From Blastobasis lacticolella (lineage: Eukaryota > Arthropoda > Insecta > Lepidoptera > Blastobasidae): a stretch of DNA of 64,000 nucleotides. Under the pieces are notes generated by a model. That model saw nothing but the letters and a program-made list of their open reading frames with translations, was not told where the DNA came from and ran no database searches. Every line of letters begins with the position of its first letter. Within the stretch, counting starts at the first letter, position 1. Shown piece after piece: positions 22,250-33,949 of this stretch. Location of the stretch: the NCBI GenBank assembly GCA_905147135.1, contig LR990053.1:13962501-14026500 (forward strand), read 5' to 3'. The position numbers were made by a program, and so were the translations under genes.

Positions 22250-22540
22250 AATTTTAGCCCGCACTCTCAAGTTCTTCAGACACGTCTCGAGGCGAAACCA
22301 TGACTCCCTCGAGTGTCTCGTCGTGCAGGGCAGAGTGGACAGAGGTGGGCGGAAAATCACCCATGCGATGGACCGACCCGATCAAATCTGCTTTGGGCGG
22401 TCCCTTGCATAAATGAAACAGATCGAGATGGCAAGAAAAGGTCTTACGAGGTTCCGGCGACATCACTGCCACGTCAGTGGCTCCATCCAAGTGAAAACAT
22501 TGGATATGAACATTTCCACGCCTTCAGGAAGTAAAGGCAC
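22250..22540 (+). pseudogene. LINE C-terminal tail, RTE-like
   Basis: The plus frame reads RTLKFFRHVSRRNHDSLECL, then VQGRVDRGGRKITHAMDRPD and ICFGRSLA before a TGA. The FFxHVxRRxxDSLExLVVQGRV block is a familiar LINE tail motif. The next frame-shifted segment, MKQIEMARKGLTRF, continues it. Broken by a stop and a frame change. It is a different subfamily from those at 612 and 33,020. Confidence 0.65.
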
Positions 22541-22559
22541 CAACCTCAACGACCATCAG

Positions 22560-23880
22560 GAACATGCTCAAATCATAAATTCTTTATTGTTATACTGTGT
22601 TTACAGGTATGTAGCTCTTACACATAGTATTAGTTCGAACAGCATGTACATTTCGGACGTACAATAAATAAATTACGAATCAAAATTTTAATTAAGAAGA
22701 TAAACATGCTACTACTTATTAAATTAACCTTAATATTAGTAGGTTTTCTAAAATTATGTCATATTTAAATTATTAAAAATTATTATTACTTTTCATAGTT
22801 TTCAATTGTACTCACTGTCATTATATAAAATAAAAATGTGTCACAATTCAATTGTAATGTCAATTTTCGTCTCCCGTTCCCGTCCGTCCCGCTCGTCGTT
22901 CCCCTCGACAGTATGTGTCATATTTGCATTTAAAGTGTAAACTAAGGTCACATACTTTACGGGGGTCGCACGGTATCACCACCCCGCGGCGTCCTGTAGT
23001 AAATTGCGATTATAAATTTAATGCAACTGCTGCCAACAAAGGTAATACGACTGCTACGACCCTTTTAGGTACGCAATATTGTTTTAGAGTGCTGCTAGGA
23101 GCGCTAGGCTATCCTGTTTACAAAGTGAATTTAGTTCCGAAGTGAATTTCATGGAGGTAGACAATTTATCGGTGGTTTTATCTATAGACGGTGCACGAAA
23201 AAACGTTGTTTCAAAGATATAAAATCACGGTACGATTCACTGGTAATAATTACTGGAACGTATCATTTATAAACACTCTTCGCTTGCTATGCACTGCGTT
23301 ATTAGCTAATGTTTTCTGCAATGTTGTCAAAACTTGAATGCTAACAAAACACTGCATAAAAAAACCTCGATACATTAAAACTACCTTAAAAACTACTTAC
23401 ATTAAAAATACCTTGATACCTTAATACATTAAAATTTCTCTTCTTGTAGGTAATTGAAATACACTCTGACTTTTAATTGAGTTAACTTAAAAGAACTCGT
23501 CTGAACAAATTGAAGATAGACCGTTCAACGAAGCAATAAATAAGCTAGATCCAATCCTCTTCCAATTCGCAGTATGTTTATCAAACAAATATTGTTTCAA
23601 CGCCAGCTTCTACTAAGGCACTGCGTCTTTCAATAGCTATTTCATTTCACGGCAATAGTCCATGCTAGACGTTCCAAGAAATAACTTATTAGGTCATCTA
23701 TTTGCTGGCGAATTTAGACAGGATTTTATGGGAAAATATTTAAGTGTCTGTGTTTATTTGAAGAAGTCTTCACGCTCTATATACGGTTTACTATAACGTA
23801 TACTTATGTACTAAAATATCGATTTTTCATAATAATTATCGAGTTGCGATCGCTTTATATCATTTTAAGGTTCCAAACCA
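22560..23880. other. Unique AT-rich sequence
   Basis: No feature supported. A GC-rich spot at about 22,870-22,995 (GTCTCCCGTTCCCGTCCGTC) opens a 76-codon frame with no recognised domain and no splice site. Confidence 0.35.
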
Positions 23881-23887
23881 TTCAGGC

Positions 23888-24005
23888 AAGTGAATGTGTA
23901 ACCATGAACCAATCTGGTATGGTTCCCCTGGTAGCAGGGTCACGGAGATCAGATGGCAGTCGCTCCACTGTAGTCACCAGACCTGCCAAACCCTGCAGAG
24001 TGTAG
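23888..24005 (+). repeat. Family B SINE fragment
   Basis: AACCATGAACCAATCTGGTA, CCCCTGGTAGCAGGGTCACG and CAGATGGCAGTCGCTCCACT match the core of 60,835-61,200. The tRNA head and the tail are absent. Confidence 0.7.
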
Positions 24006-24534
24006 TGTGTAGTAAGTGAGTTTAGAGAGGATATATATACATATACTGCTCAAAACACAGTCTAGAGACAACAACATCACTTTTTATATGTATTAAATCG
24101 AATTAAATGTTGAAACAGACTTTACAATAAAAGTCTACAAAACAAACTGAAGTAAAGAGTCTAGACTCAAAATAAAACAAAAAGTAGACAGTAAAAAAGA
24201 TAATCGCCCAACATCATTAGACAATGTTGTTAAAAAAAATCAAACAGTAATAATTCATCACTAAAAACAAGGAGCCAAATAAACAAATTCAAGTCTCGAT
24301 CTAAATCAGAACAGTATTGTGTCCTTCTCTATATTATGAATTGTCTTATGGTGTTGAGTGAGAAAGAAGACGTGTATAAATAAACCGTAGACGGAACAAT
24401 AAGAGATGTACGAGATTCGGTGAATTGAGTACTATTTCCGTTACGTTGTTAGACAATCCTAACTAGTCCCTACTTCTTCTTACCATGTCAATGACAAACT
24501 TTATATAGTTGTGGCCCAAAACTTAGACATACTA

Positions 24535-24668
24535 ACTTACTTACTGCACCAACCCAAACTGGATCTTGCTGGATCTTACTGACCTAAAGTGGATCTTGGC
24601 CTCCGACACAAGACATCGCCGCCTCTTACTATGTTGCGTCATCTCCTGCCAATCGAAGTTTCCCAGCC
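24535..24668 (-). pseudogene. LINE tail related to 9,736-10,109
   Basis: Reverse-orientation match to that element: ACTTACTTACTG tail, AAAGTGGATCTTGGCCTCCG, then TCATCTCCTGCCAATCGA. An internal partial triplication of GGATCTT is present. Diverged and non-coding. Confidence 0.7.
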
Positions 24669-24679
24669 GAACTTAGTCC

Positions 24680-24960
24680 CTACTAATATTATTAATGCGA
24701 AAGTAACTCTGTCTGTCTGTCTATTATGCTTCCACGACTAAAACACTGCCGTAGATAAGTCCATACTCGGCAGGCTGGTTAGAGATTGCAGTATTACATC
24801 AACAACACAAGAGGAAAGGATGCTACCCGTTTCCTGGTCTACAGAGGTGCTAGCTGGTCTAATTCTGTGACATTCAGACAATGCCACCGCCTTGTACGAC
24901 ACTCGTAACAGAAGGGGTCGGTATTAGATTCTACTCCATTAGACATCTTACGGCAGGTTA
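24680..24960 (-). repeat. Repeat fragments including diverged family A
   Basis: 24,680-24,735 carries TACTAATATT..GCGAAAGTAACTCTG with a (TCTG)n microsatellite (24,707-24,722), a common dispersed lepidopteran repeat end. From 24,755 the order GGCAGGCTGGTTAGAGATTG, GATGCTACCCG, CGCCTTGTACGACACTCG follows family A in reverse orientation, strongly diverged. Confidence 0.5.
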
Positions 24961-25047
24961 CAGATATTTTATAACAATTCCAGGACAATGATGATAACGA
25001 ATTTAAGTAAACACATTACCCTCATTTGCGTCGTGCAGTCAGGTAAA

Positions 25048-25125
25048 AACAAATAGATTAGATTGCAGATGGCCTGGACGACAGTGGCCGCTTTCCGTCA
25101 GGTGAACCGTCTGTCCGTCCATAGA
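25048..25125 (+). repeat. LINE 3' UTR fragment
   Basis: GACAGTGGCCGCTTTCCGTC followed by AGGTGAACCGTCTGTCCGTC resembles the CTTACCATCAGGTG..CGTCTG end of lepidopteran LINE 3' UTRs; a similar piece closes the copy at 25,745-25,950. Confidence 0.45.
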
Positions 25126-25744
25126 CACAATAATAATAAAAATTATATAGTCAGCTGTAGAGAAAAATACCAAGGCCCGTGTCGACAATTAATTACTAAA
25201 GTAGGCACATTAACGACTTCACCAATATTAAGCTTTTTACAAAGTTCCAGTCCAATATACCTAAGTGCGAACACGCAACCATGCAAATCAAATCAACTAC
25301 CTACATTACCAGTAAATAAATAAATTACTATCAACGTTCCAGCCGCACCATTATGCCACCACAAAGTATCTACGCGGCTATTCGGCAACACTGAACATGG
25401 TCGTAAATAGCCGATATCGGCATTCGACACACGTGGGAGTCCACATAGATGCTAGTACCATAAAAGAGCCCGGACACATAACTATAATGAGGCGGAAAGA
25501 GAAGCAATTAATGTTATATTAATTACGCTTAAATACCTCGATAGAGATGGTGTCTGGTACAAGGTGAGCAGATGTTGAAAGGTTTGACGTCAGAATTTTA
25601 ATAGATTTTCGTACTTCAGAGATGAGGTTTTTTTCTTCAAAATTGTTTGTTGATTATTGCAGGCCTAGATCGGAACCCTATAAGTAGCTAATAATCATAA
25701 GTTGTTTTTAAGTATGGGACAGAGACATTAAACTAGCAACTACG

Positions 25745-25950
25745 GGCATCGCGAGACTTTTCACACACGTGTAAGATGTGGAATGAGCCCTGAAGTCTTT
25801 CCTCCGCACTACAACATGGGGTTCTTCAAAAGGCATGTCTACAGGTACCTCAAAGGCTGGCCATTCGCTGCCCTTAGGTTGCAGAAGTCCCGGACGATAA
25901 TGGCTACTTTCCATAAGGTGGATCCTCTGTCCGTTTGCCTCCCGAGGCCA
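25745..25950 (+). pseudogene. LINE C-terminus and 3' UTR
   Basis: With one frame shift, the plus strand reads RMWNE, then PEVFPPHYNMGFFKRHVYRY then LKG. This is the common LINE ending (RMWNELPxxVFPxxYNMxxFKxxxYRxLKG). The 3' UTR fragment with TACTTTCCATAAGGTGGATC follows. Only ~35 codons remain. Confidence 0.75.
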
Positions 25951-26149
25951 AAAAACTGCTTATCATCGTATTAGCTGCGTGATCTTGGATTTGGTTTATT
26001 CAAGATCATGTTTAAGGTTATCAACTTGTAAAAGGATTGAAAAGAAGTGTTAATCGCACAAAATACACGGCAAGTTACAAAAGTGCGAATAAAACTCCCG
26101 TAAAAAAGATTCCGGTAAAAAACAAATATAACCTATTAGTTGGTACTTT

Positions 26150-26370
26150 AATGGGTGTATTCTGGCAGATCTTAGGTTAGATCGGGCTCTAGGGTAGGTT
26201 GGCGTTTAAGATGGATTGTCGTTCCGACGGTGTGGTAGGGGCTTTAGTGGGTTAAGCAAGCTGGGACGTTAAGTGTAGGCTTTATTTGGGATCAGGCTAG
26301 CCAGCTTTCGGGTAGGTATAAGTAGGACGTAGGTATCGGCTCCTGGGTCCGCTGGGGCGTAGTGAAGCAA
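26150..26370. other. G-rich unique segment
   Basis: The plus strand is markedly G over C for ~220 bp, with GGTAGGT and GGGTTAAG motifs. It might be old repeat sequence. No frame or family is recognised. Confidence 0.3.
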
Positions 26371-28800
26371 AAAAGAGGATTTGAAAGAAATACATTTTTC
26401 AATAAGAAAAACTGAATTGAACAATTAACATAGTCCTGATGTAGAAGCTACCAAATCCAAGAACAGAATGGCCGCCACACCTTACAATGCACGTGGGCAC
26501 AACTGGATGTTCTAAGTTAAATTTCTAACTTATGCTTTCCTTTTCTTTTTCTTTAAGAAACATTGAGTCCCGCTCTAAAGCGGCGCGTTACGCGCTTGCT
26601 TTGCGAAGAGAGTTAAATTAGTATCTTGTATTGCATTTCTATCCTCAGTACAGGGGACTTTATTTGCCCGAATATATTGTCTTACATATGGCTTTATACA
26701 GATCTTAAAATTATTAGATTCAGGTTCCAGTCAGTTCAGTAAATAATCGTAAGGAAACGTACGCATATCTTACATGACATTCTATCTGACATGAAATCCG
26801 CCAACATGCATTACACCAGCGTGAGGACTAATTCTCTCTTATTAACATTTGTGAGGTTTGTAAGGCTTATAAGTACAGGGTGAAACAGAAACCCATGTCC
26901 ATACCTTAGTTACCGGTGTACCGCAATCATAGGACCAAATGCGCAAAACAAATTGTCGTAAAAATTAATCTAATAATTTAAAATACACGATGTTACGGAG
27001 ACAAATTTTACAACTACAACGACATAGTCAAATAAACATAACGCCGCGCGGTATGAAAAGCAACGCCGTTTGTAATTTTCTCATTTTATATAAAAAAAAA
27101 TGTTTTCTACTTATTTTCTGAAAAGTTTACTTAAAATTCGCTGATCGTACAGGGTTGTAGATAATATGATCAGACATTATGAAGTGCTGTCGCGCTCTAA
27201 AATGTTTACTGGATTCTTCTAAATAACGAGTAAATCAAATATCACTATGGATTTTTACTTTATACTAGTAAATTTAAACATGCAATTATAAATCTTAAGG
27301 TGGAAAACATTTCCTGCTACGGACTGTTCTTAACTAATTGTAAGAAAATCATTGAGAGTCAGTAATCAAACTAGCTGCATTAAATAAATTCCTCTGACCG
27401 TCTTAGGCTTACAAAGGGCAATACATCAGGGAAGTGAAACGCAACAGCCAAAGTAACTGACGAAAATGTCCTCATATTCAGGCCACGTGCCAACCATAAC
27501 TTTCAACTCATCTAGATTGCAAACGATATAATTTGTAAGTGTCTAGTTTTGACTGGGGTTCAACAATTGCTTTGATACGAAATATGGATACCAATTTGCA
27601 TTCGGACTCAGACCATGACTCCATGAGTCATTTAATTGCAATCCCAGACCATTTCAAGAAAGCATGATAATATGGTCGGCTTATATTCAGAATAACTATT
27701 TTCAAAATACTTTATTAAAAATGAGTTCGTTTAAATGAATTAACTACTCGTAGTTATGCTATACGACAGACAAAAAGTGGTCATTGCTACTGAAGCAAAC
27801 AGTGTAATTAACTGTGTGGCGCAAGAAGCGACTCCTAGCGCTGGTATTAAAACAATACATTTGATTTAAAAAAAACTTTTTATAGTGTAACTACGTATTT
27901 AGTTAGACTTCATTAAATTGAATCTGTAGATTGACTTCTTACAACACCCTGAGTTATTACCAAAATGTTACGTTAATGCTGGTAAATAATGAATACATTT
28001 TCAACACGCATAAAAACCCAGCCTAGAGCTTGTAAAACCGCCCACTCTGCTAAGTCTACGACGCTTATCACAACTTCGTCTATCTGTTTTACACTTAATA
28101 GGCAATTTTAGCACACAGAATGTAAGTTTGCACAATTTTACGACAACAAATATATTTGTTCATGGATAAAGGTGTAACAATGATTCAAGTAATATTTGTG
28201 GAAGAATATATTCTAAGAAAACAATCGACCTTGCATTAATAATTATTTTAAATTATACTATTGGACTTAAACCTCCACATTAGTGAAATCAACTCGATCA
28301 CACAAAAGTACATACAATAATCATAACAAATAAGAAGTATTTGGGATTGAGATGCCTCAATGGTCATACTCAACATACATTCCTCAAAACCTACACACAT
28401 TACTGACGTCATTCAAATTATAGCACTATAATCCGCTATATCGTAATTGCAGGTTAGATTGACAGTTACACATGGGAACTTAGCATGAGAATTGCACGAA
28501 CTCCATCGAAGTTCATATTACGTAAGTTCAATCAAATATTTACTTATCAAAATAAAATTACTAGGTTATTTAATGAAAATATTTCAATTTCATTTACATG
28601 TTTTATTCACCGTTTTGTGACCAAGCAATATAAAATATGCTCCTGGAAATCGTAAAATTTTCAGTTTGATTTCTACGAGTACTATGGATAGTTATCAGTC
28701 ATTACTTATCTAATGCAAACTGCATCTAGACGAGAGAGTTTGGAAAATCTAATTTGATTCCGTTCTGTACCTATTTAGTACGCAATCAATATACATTTGA
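26371..28800. other. No feature seen
   Basis: AT-rich sequence without repeats of the families defined here, without RNA genes and without convincing frames. Confidence 0.45.
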
Positions 28801-28817
28801 CCGTTTTATAGCTCTTC

Positions 28818-28912
28818 GTGAGTCATAAAGTGAACTCGCTACCGACGGGAGTGCCTCAAGGCACTGCACTTGGCCCACGCATTTATATCCTTCACAGAGG
28901 TAAGGTTACAAG
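28818..28912 (+). pseudogene. Reverse transcriptase motif fragment
   Basis: In one open frame: KVNSLPTGVPQGTALGPRIY. GVPQGTALGP is the conserved block before the catalytic YxDD of LINE reverse transcriptases, and the preceding residues fit the usual S..L.GVPQG context. The similarity stops within ~30 codons and nothing downstream continues it. An isolated relic. Confidence 0.6.
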
Positions 28913-28919
28913 TTTATGT

Positions 28920-31900
28920 AGGATTTGTATTAAGTATTGTATAAGCATTTCAATATACAATGTATCTTATCTATCTTTTTTTAATGATAAATATAAATTA
29001 TAGTTTCATTAATTTACATATGCCTAAATATGTACAGATTACTTTACACTAATTATGGCCATCAACAGATGACCGTAATTAGACCAGACACCTTGAAAAC
29101 ACTATTGCACAATTTCTATTGCTTTTAATTAATAGTTATAAAATACTTTATTTGCTTAGCTACAAAGATTGAGAGACATTCTTTTAAACATTATGTACAT
29201 ATTTCATTTAACAATTCTGCGTCGAATGAATCAAAACATATATTAATGTGTACAAATCAAAACTAAATCAAGCACGCTCAACAATAAACCAAAAGCTAAT
29301 ACTTCAAAATGCGCGGGAGGACATCTAGTAGCTTGCGTGTGGTCTACCACAGGCCACTGCGATAATTATTGAATTAACTTGTTAAACGCCACGGACCTAC
29401 TATCTCGCCTGATAACATTATAACGGTGTAACAATTTCGCTTTGGGCGTGCGTCGAACACGTCTGCAGATAAGCATCTTCGAAAAAATGTCGTATAAGAC
29501 GACATCTTAATGTATACGACCAATGTATTACAACGTTAATAAGTAAATTTGAACTTTGCGTTGACAGATGATGTCATGGACGATAGTGGGCTCAATATTA
29601 GTTAGAATTATTATGTTCATCATTTGAATAATGAGGACATTTTTAATTTTTTTTTAATAATTAATATATTGTATAATTACCTCTGAATAAATGAATGAAA
29701 ACACTTAATGCTTAAATGTACAATGTACATTAATTGCAAAATAATAACAATAAAAAAATACACTGCAGTATTTTCGCTCAAAACGATTCAAGCTTGGGTA
29801 GAACCGTCTAGGGAGCCGAAAGGCACCTCGTAAATACCCCTCAGCAGAGGAAACCAAACGGCCGAGGATATGGGGAAAGAGAGAGAGGAATCGTCTCGCA
29901 ACAATTACAAATATTACTTTTATTTACTATCAACAATAGGAACTATAAAGGTATGAGTAGTGTTATATCAAACACTAATATAACTATAGATAATAAAAAA
30001 TAATTTACCCAGATCTACCTAATCGAAATACATATTTAGAATTTTATATGCATCTCTTCATACACCGATAAGAAGTCGCAAAATATACTGTTCAGCGCAA
30101 CACATTTAGTTCAAACATAAAGTATAAATGGTTGCATATCCCATTACGGACCGGTTTGGAACAAGACCATCTAATTCTCGTACTTACTATCACATAGGTC
30201 GTAAACGCCAACGCCTAGTCAATGACCCAAGCATTGTCTGAGGTTAGCAAGGTCTAGGATTTGCACTGAACAATGGACAACAATATGAATGGAGGTTTGT
30301 TAGTAACCACTGTTGCAAACATATTGAAGTGTCGTCCGTAGTTAGAATAAAAATGTAAAAAGTAAATTTGCGATCTACAATTTGTAAACAGTGTTCTACA
30401 TAAGATAGTTTCTTTAGATGCTAGTGAAATAGAATATTGAATTACAATATTCAGGAATACTATATTTATCGTAGATTGATAATACATATATCGACAATAA
30501 CATTAACTGATGGGGACTTAATGTATGTTACATACACTTAGGGAATGAAAATGACAAATATGGAATTGAAATAGAAAGTTAAAATACAAGAAGCCATTAC
30601 CAAAATGGTTAAAAACCTAGGGCATATCATCAAAATTTACGACACAGACAAGACATGATTGAAACGCTAGCTCACATAACCAGGAGATGGAGAAAAAGCA
30701 TAACCTTATAGGGAGGACAGCATTATGGGGACTACTCAGAAAGTTATAATTCAAGTCCACTGCAAAACTGCATTACCTATTATACAATAATTATATAATA
30801 TACACCAATCTCAAACGAAATGAACACAGTCTAGTCGATTGACTACTCCCGCATGTGTAAGGTCCCAGTGAAACATAGCAGCAATATTTGACAAATTAAA
30901 CACAGAAAATAAATATGGATATGATTCTAATAAAACCTATGACAAACTTAAAAATTATGAATATTCTCATAGCCATAGCATACGCTAAAGACCTGCACTT
31001 CAACGCCGACTAACGACCTACGATTAACCTTAAAGATAATTAAGTCAATATAAATAATAATTGCAAGACAAAGTTTGCAACGTTAGATTAGTTGTTGTAA
31101 TTAATAAGCTCGATTGCATTTAAAACAGGATTTAATAAGCTAGTTGTGGAATTCAATATTAACGTGGCAATTTACATAAAATTGTTTAAGATCTATAAAT
31201 TATATAACACGCAATGACCGTTATTGACTAAGTACAGAATGAAATAGCAAGCAATAATGGTAGCTATCAATATTTTAACTTTTTATGCCTATATTTAGGT
31301 GCACTACGGCTAGTAACTGTCCAACAGATCTTGATATAACTTACTTCCGAATTAAAAGATGTAACTGAAATTTCGCATACATAAAAGCGTTGGAAACGCA
31401 ATGGTTTACAAAATAAAGTAAATTTTATGACAACATTATTATATTACTGTCGTATTTGACAAATTTAGGTTTTTATAACATGTTTATAATAATTGGCCAT
31501 GTATCGCATCACATTATTCCATTTAAAACGGTTGTTTTTTTCGTTACATCTGAATTCTTAATTCCTACCTTTGATACCTTCATTTGACTGTAAAGTTGCC
31601 GAAATTGGAAAGACGATAACCAATTTAGAACCCTGTTGAAATGCACTAAGTTTCACAATCGATCGTTGTAAGGAATGAGAAATTGGTATTTCTGTGGGGC
31701 GTTCTGACACGTCGTGGTTTCATGGAGTTAAGTCATCATAAATTCGGGACTGGTAATGATATGCTATTTCCCCCTTAGGGTACCGAAAAGTGAATGAACT
31801 CTTAAAGGCACTTGTTGTTCTCCTCTCGCTGCATAATTCTTACGTATACCTCATTCACTTTCCTTTGAAGTCGTCGCTAAACGTTTCGTCATTATGGATG

Positions 31901-33000
31901 ATTTATATTCCTCCTCAATACCTTGGTTATTACGTTAAAATGCAGCTTGCAGGAAAACAGGAAGCTGGTACAGGTATTTATTATTATTTCATTCGGTAAA
32001 ATTTTGATAAATTGCTTGTAGTTGTAAATGTATGAGAGGCAAAAGGCAAAAAGAGATGGGAGAGAAAAGGAATACCTGTAAACTTTTATTTGAAAGAAAA
32101 CTCGTATATTTTGTTTCTTATTATTGTAAGTATATGATCTTGTTGTGTTTGTAAGGGACTAAGGGCCCCCTACCACCATCCTTTAGAACCAGGCCAACGT
32201 CATCAGCACGAGGATCTCCTGCTGACGGATGCATTTCTTTTTTATCTTTTGTCCTTCTGTTTGTTCGGATTTTGATTCGGTTTTAAATAAGTTTGGTAGC
32301 TTGAAGTTCACAATCTTAGTTATGTTTCATATAAATTGGGTAGGTAGAACCAGAAATACAGCTTGACCTCCCCATAGTACTAATTCGTACAATACGTAGG
32401 TCATTTAAAATGGTTATGCGGACAAATACTAAACTGCCATAAAAATTATTTCCACGAGGAAGAAGACCCGGGCAAAAGCTATGACCAATAAATTGTTGTA
32501 ACTATATACTCGTATCTATAAGGACCGTAGCACTCAATAGTGTCTGCTTACCCCTATGGGATGCGGGCACGAGAAGATATGCACACATGTTCAGTTATTA
32601 AATATGTTACAGTACGGGTAACTAAGCTATTTCTTCTGAAACTTATTTAGGATACTAAGGAGTGAACTTACTAAAATTCCTCTCCTTTAGGAGCCGAAGT
32701 GGGAGGGGCGAGGTTTAAAGTTCTCACTTTTGTTTATTTCGCTTAACGTCCAAAACGGTGCGCCGTAGAAAAAACAATGTATTTTTATACGTAACCGTCC
32801 AAATGGAGTCCTACGTTTTTGACGTCATAGTTGTTCTGGTTTGAAAGATAAGGTAGCCAGTATCGTATCAGGTATCACTATCATTTCAGTCATCACAGTG
32901 ACACGCACGTGAAATGAAAATGCTACGGTGGATGTGTGGCGATACACGACTTTATCAAGTGTGTAACAAGTACATCCGTGGCAACCTTGGCGTGAGAGAT
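28920..33000. other. Mostly featureless AT-rich DNA
   Basis: No supported gene or repeat for about 4 kb. A GC-richer spot at 29,790-29,895 (GGGAGCCGAAAGGCACCTCG) and another at 32,155-32,225 look like old repeat fragments but are not recognised. A 69-codon frame at 31,790-31,999 has a hydrophobic start but no promoter, splice or domain evidence. Confidence 0.4.
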
Positions 33001-33019
33001 AGGAGAGACACGGCGGCGC

Positions 33020-33230
33020 TTGTTTGATCACGTATTGCGTAAGCCCCAGGGATACGTGGGAAATAGGTGCCTAAACCTACCTGTATCGGGAAAGAGGTCC
33101 TGCGGAGACCCTAGAAACGATCTATTGATATCGCCGACTCGGACGCGAGGGCCAACGTGGAGAAAACAAAGTAGGAAAGCGGACCGGAGTCCGCACACCA
33201 CAGGTGGCGGGATTGATCGCTAGGATGGTG
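33020..33230 (+). pseudogene. LINE C-terminal tail (RTE-like)
   Basis: The frame reads HVLRKPQGYVGNRCLNLPVS then GKRSCGDPRND, with RKADRSPHTTGGGIDR at the end. The V(L/M)R(R/K)PxxYVGxRxLxLPVxGKRSRGRPRK pattern is the tail of an RTE-like LINE and the family of 612-835. Frame alternation across the GRPRKR block shows indels. It ends in a short GATGATGA. Confidence 0.7.
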
Positions 33231-33293
33231 ATGATGAAAACACGCACTTTTGTAACAGATAAAACCTAAGTAAGAGCTTGAATCATATGTTAT

Positions 33294-33402
33294 GGGCGAC
33301 AGTTGCCTCTTTCCATCAGGTGGGCTGTCAACTCGTTTTTTTTATGTTATACGGCAGACAAACAGGCAAGCGGGCCACCTGATGGAAAGTGGTCATCGCC
33401 GC
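33294..33402. repeat. Tail-to-tail LINE 3' ends forming an inverted repeat
   Basis: GCGACAGTTGCCTCTTTCCA (33,296 onward) continues into TCAGGTGGGCT; on the other side of a T8 run, GGCCACCTGATGGAAAGTGG (33,374 onward) is its diverged complement. The T run is the poly(A) tail of the minus-strand LINE at 33,412-33,930. Confidence 0.6.
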
Positions 33403-33932
33403 CTATGGACATCAGCAACACCAGGGGTCACTAATGCGTTGCCCGCCTCTGAAGAGACCTCTAATATACCTCTTGAACGATACCATGTCATAGTCCAAAG
33501 GAAACACTGTGGCTGGGAGCTCATTCCACATCCGAATCGTACGAGCGAGAAACGTTCTTTCGAACCTTCGCGTCGTGACCAACAGAGGGTCTAAGTAGTG
33601 AGGATGAGTACCAAGCCCACGGCGGGTGGTGCGATGGCGGAATTGTGCTGTGGGCACTAGATCAAAAAGTTCCTCGGAACACACCCCATTGTACAGCCGA
33701 TAGAACACACACAGGGAGTCAAAGTCCCTTCGGTTTGCCAGTGGTTCCAACTTGCGTGTTTGCATGGGATCATCGACAATTCGTACGGCGCGTCTCTGTA
33801 TGAAGTCCAGAGGATTAAGCAGGTCGGCAGTTTCGCCGGCCCAAAGATAGGAACAATACTCCATATGTGGCCGCACTTGTGCCTTGTACAGCAGCAGGTG
33901 CTGCCCTGGCACTTTAGCACTGAGTAGCATAA
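33336..33932 (-). mobile_element. Family D LINE, 5'-truncated with intact 172-codon C-terminus
   Basis: The minus strand is open from ATG 33,930 to a stop at 33,412. In order: a VPGQHLLLYKAQVRPHMEYC segment after the reverse transcriptase palm, then DFIQRRAVRIVDDP, RRDFDSLCVFYRLYNGVCSE, RTIRMWNELPATVFPLDYDM and FKRYIRGLFRGGQRI. These are classic for CR1/Jockey-group LINEs of Lepidoptera. The 3' UTR has CACTTTCCATCAGGTGG and ends in A8. No palm YxDD or endonuclease is present, so it is inert. The lack of any frame break over 172 codons suggests a recent insertion. Relatives: 10,575; 56,735; 60,455. Confidence 0.88.
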
Positions 33933-33949
33933 AAAATGCATTCTTTAAA

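Noticed and set aside
33292..33594. 100-codon plus-strand frame
   Set aside because: Antisense of the family D LINE and its UTR.
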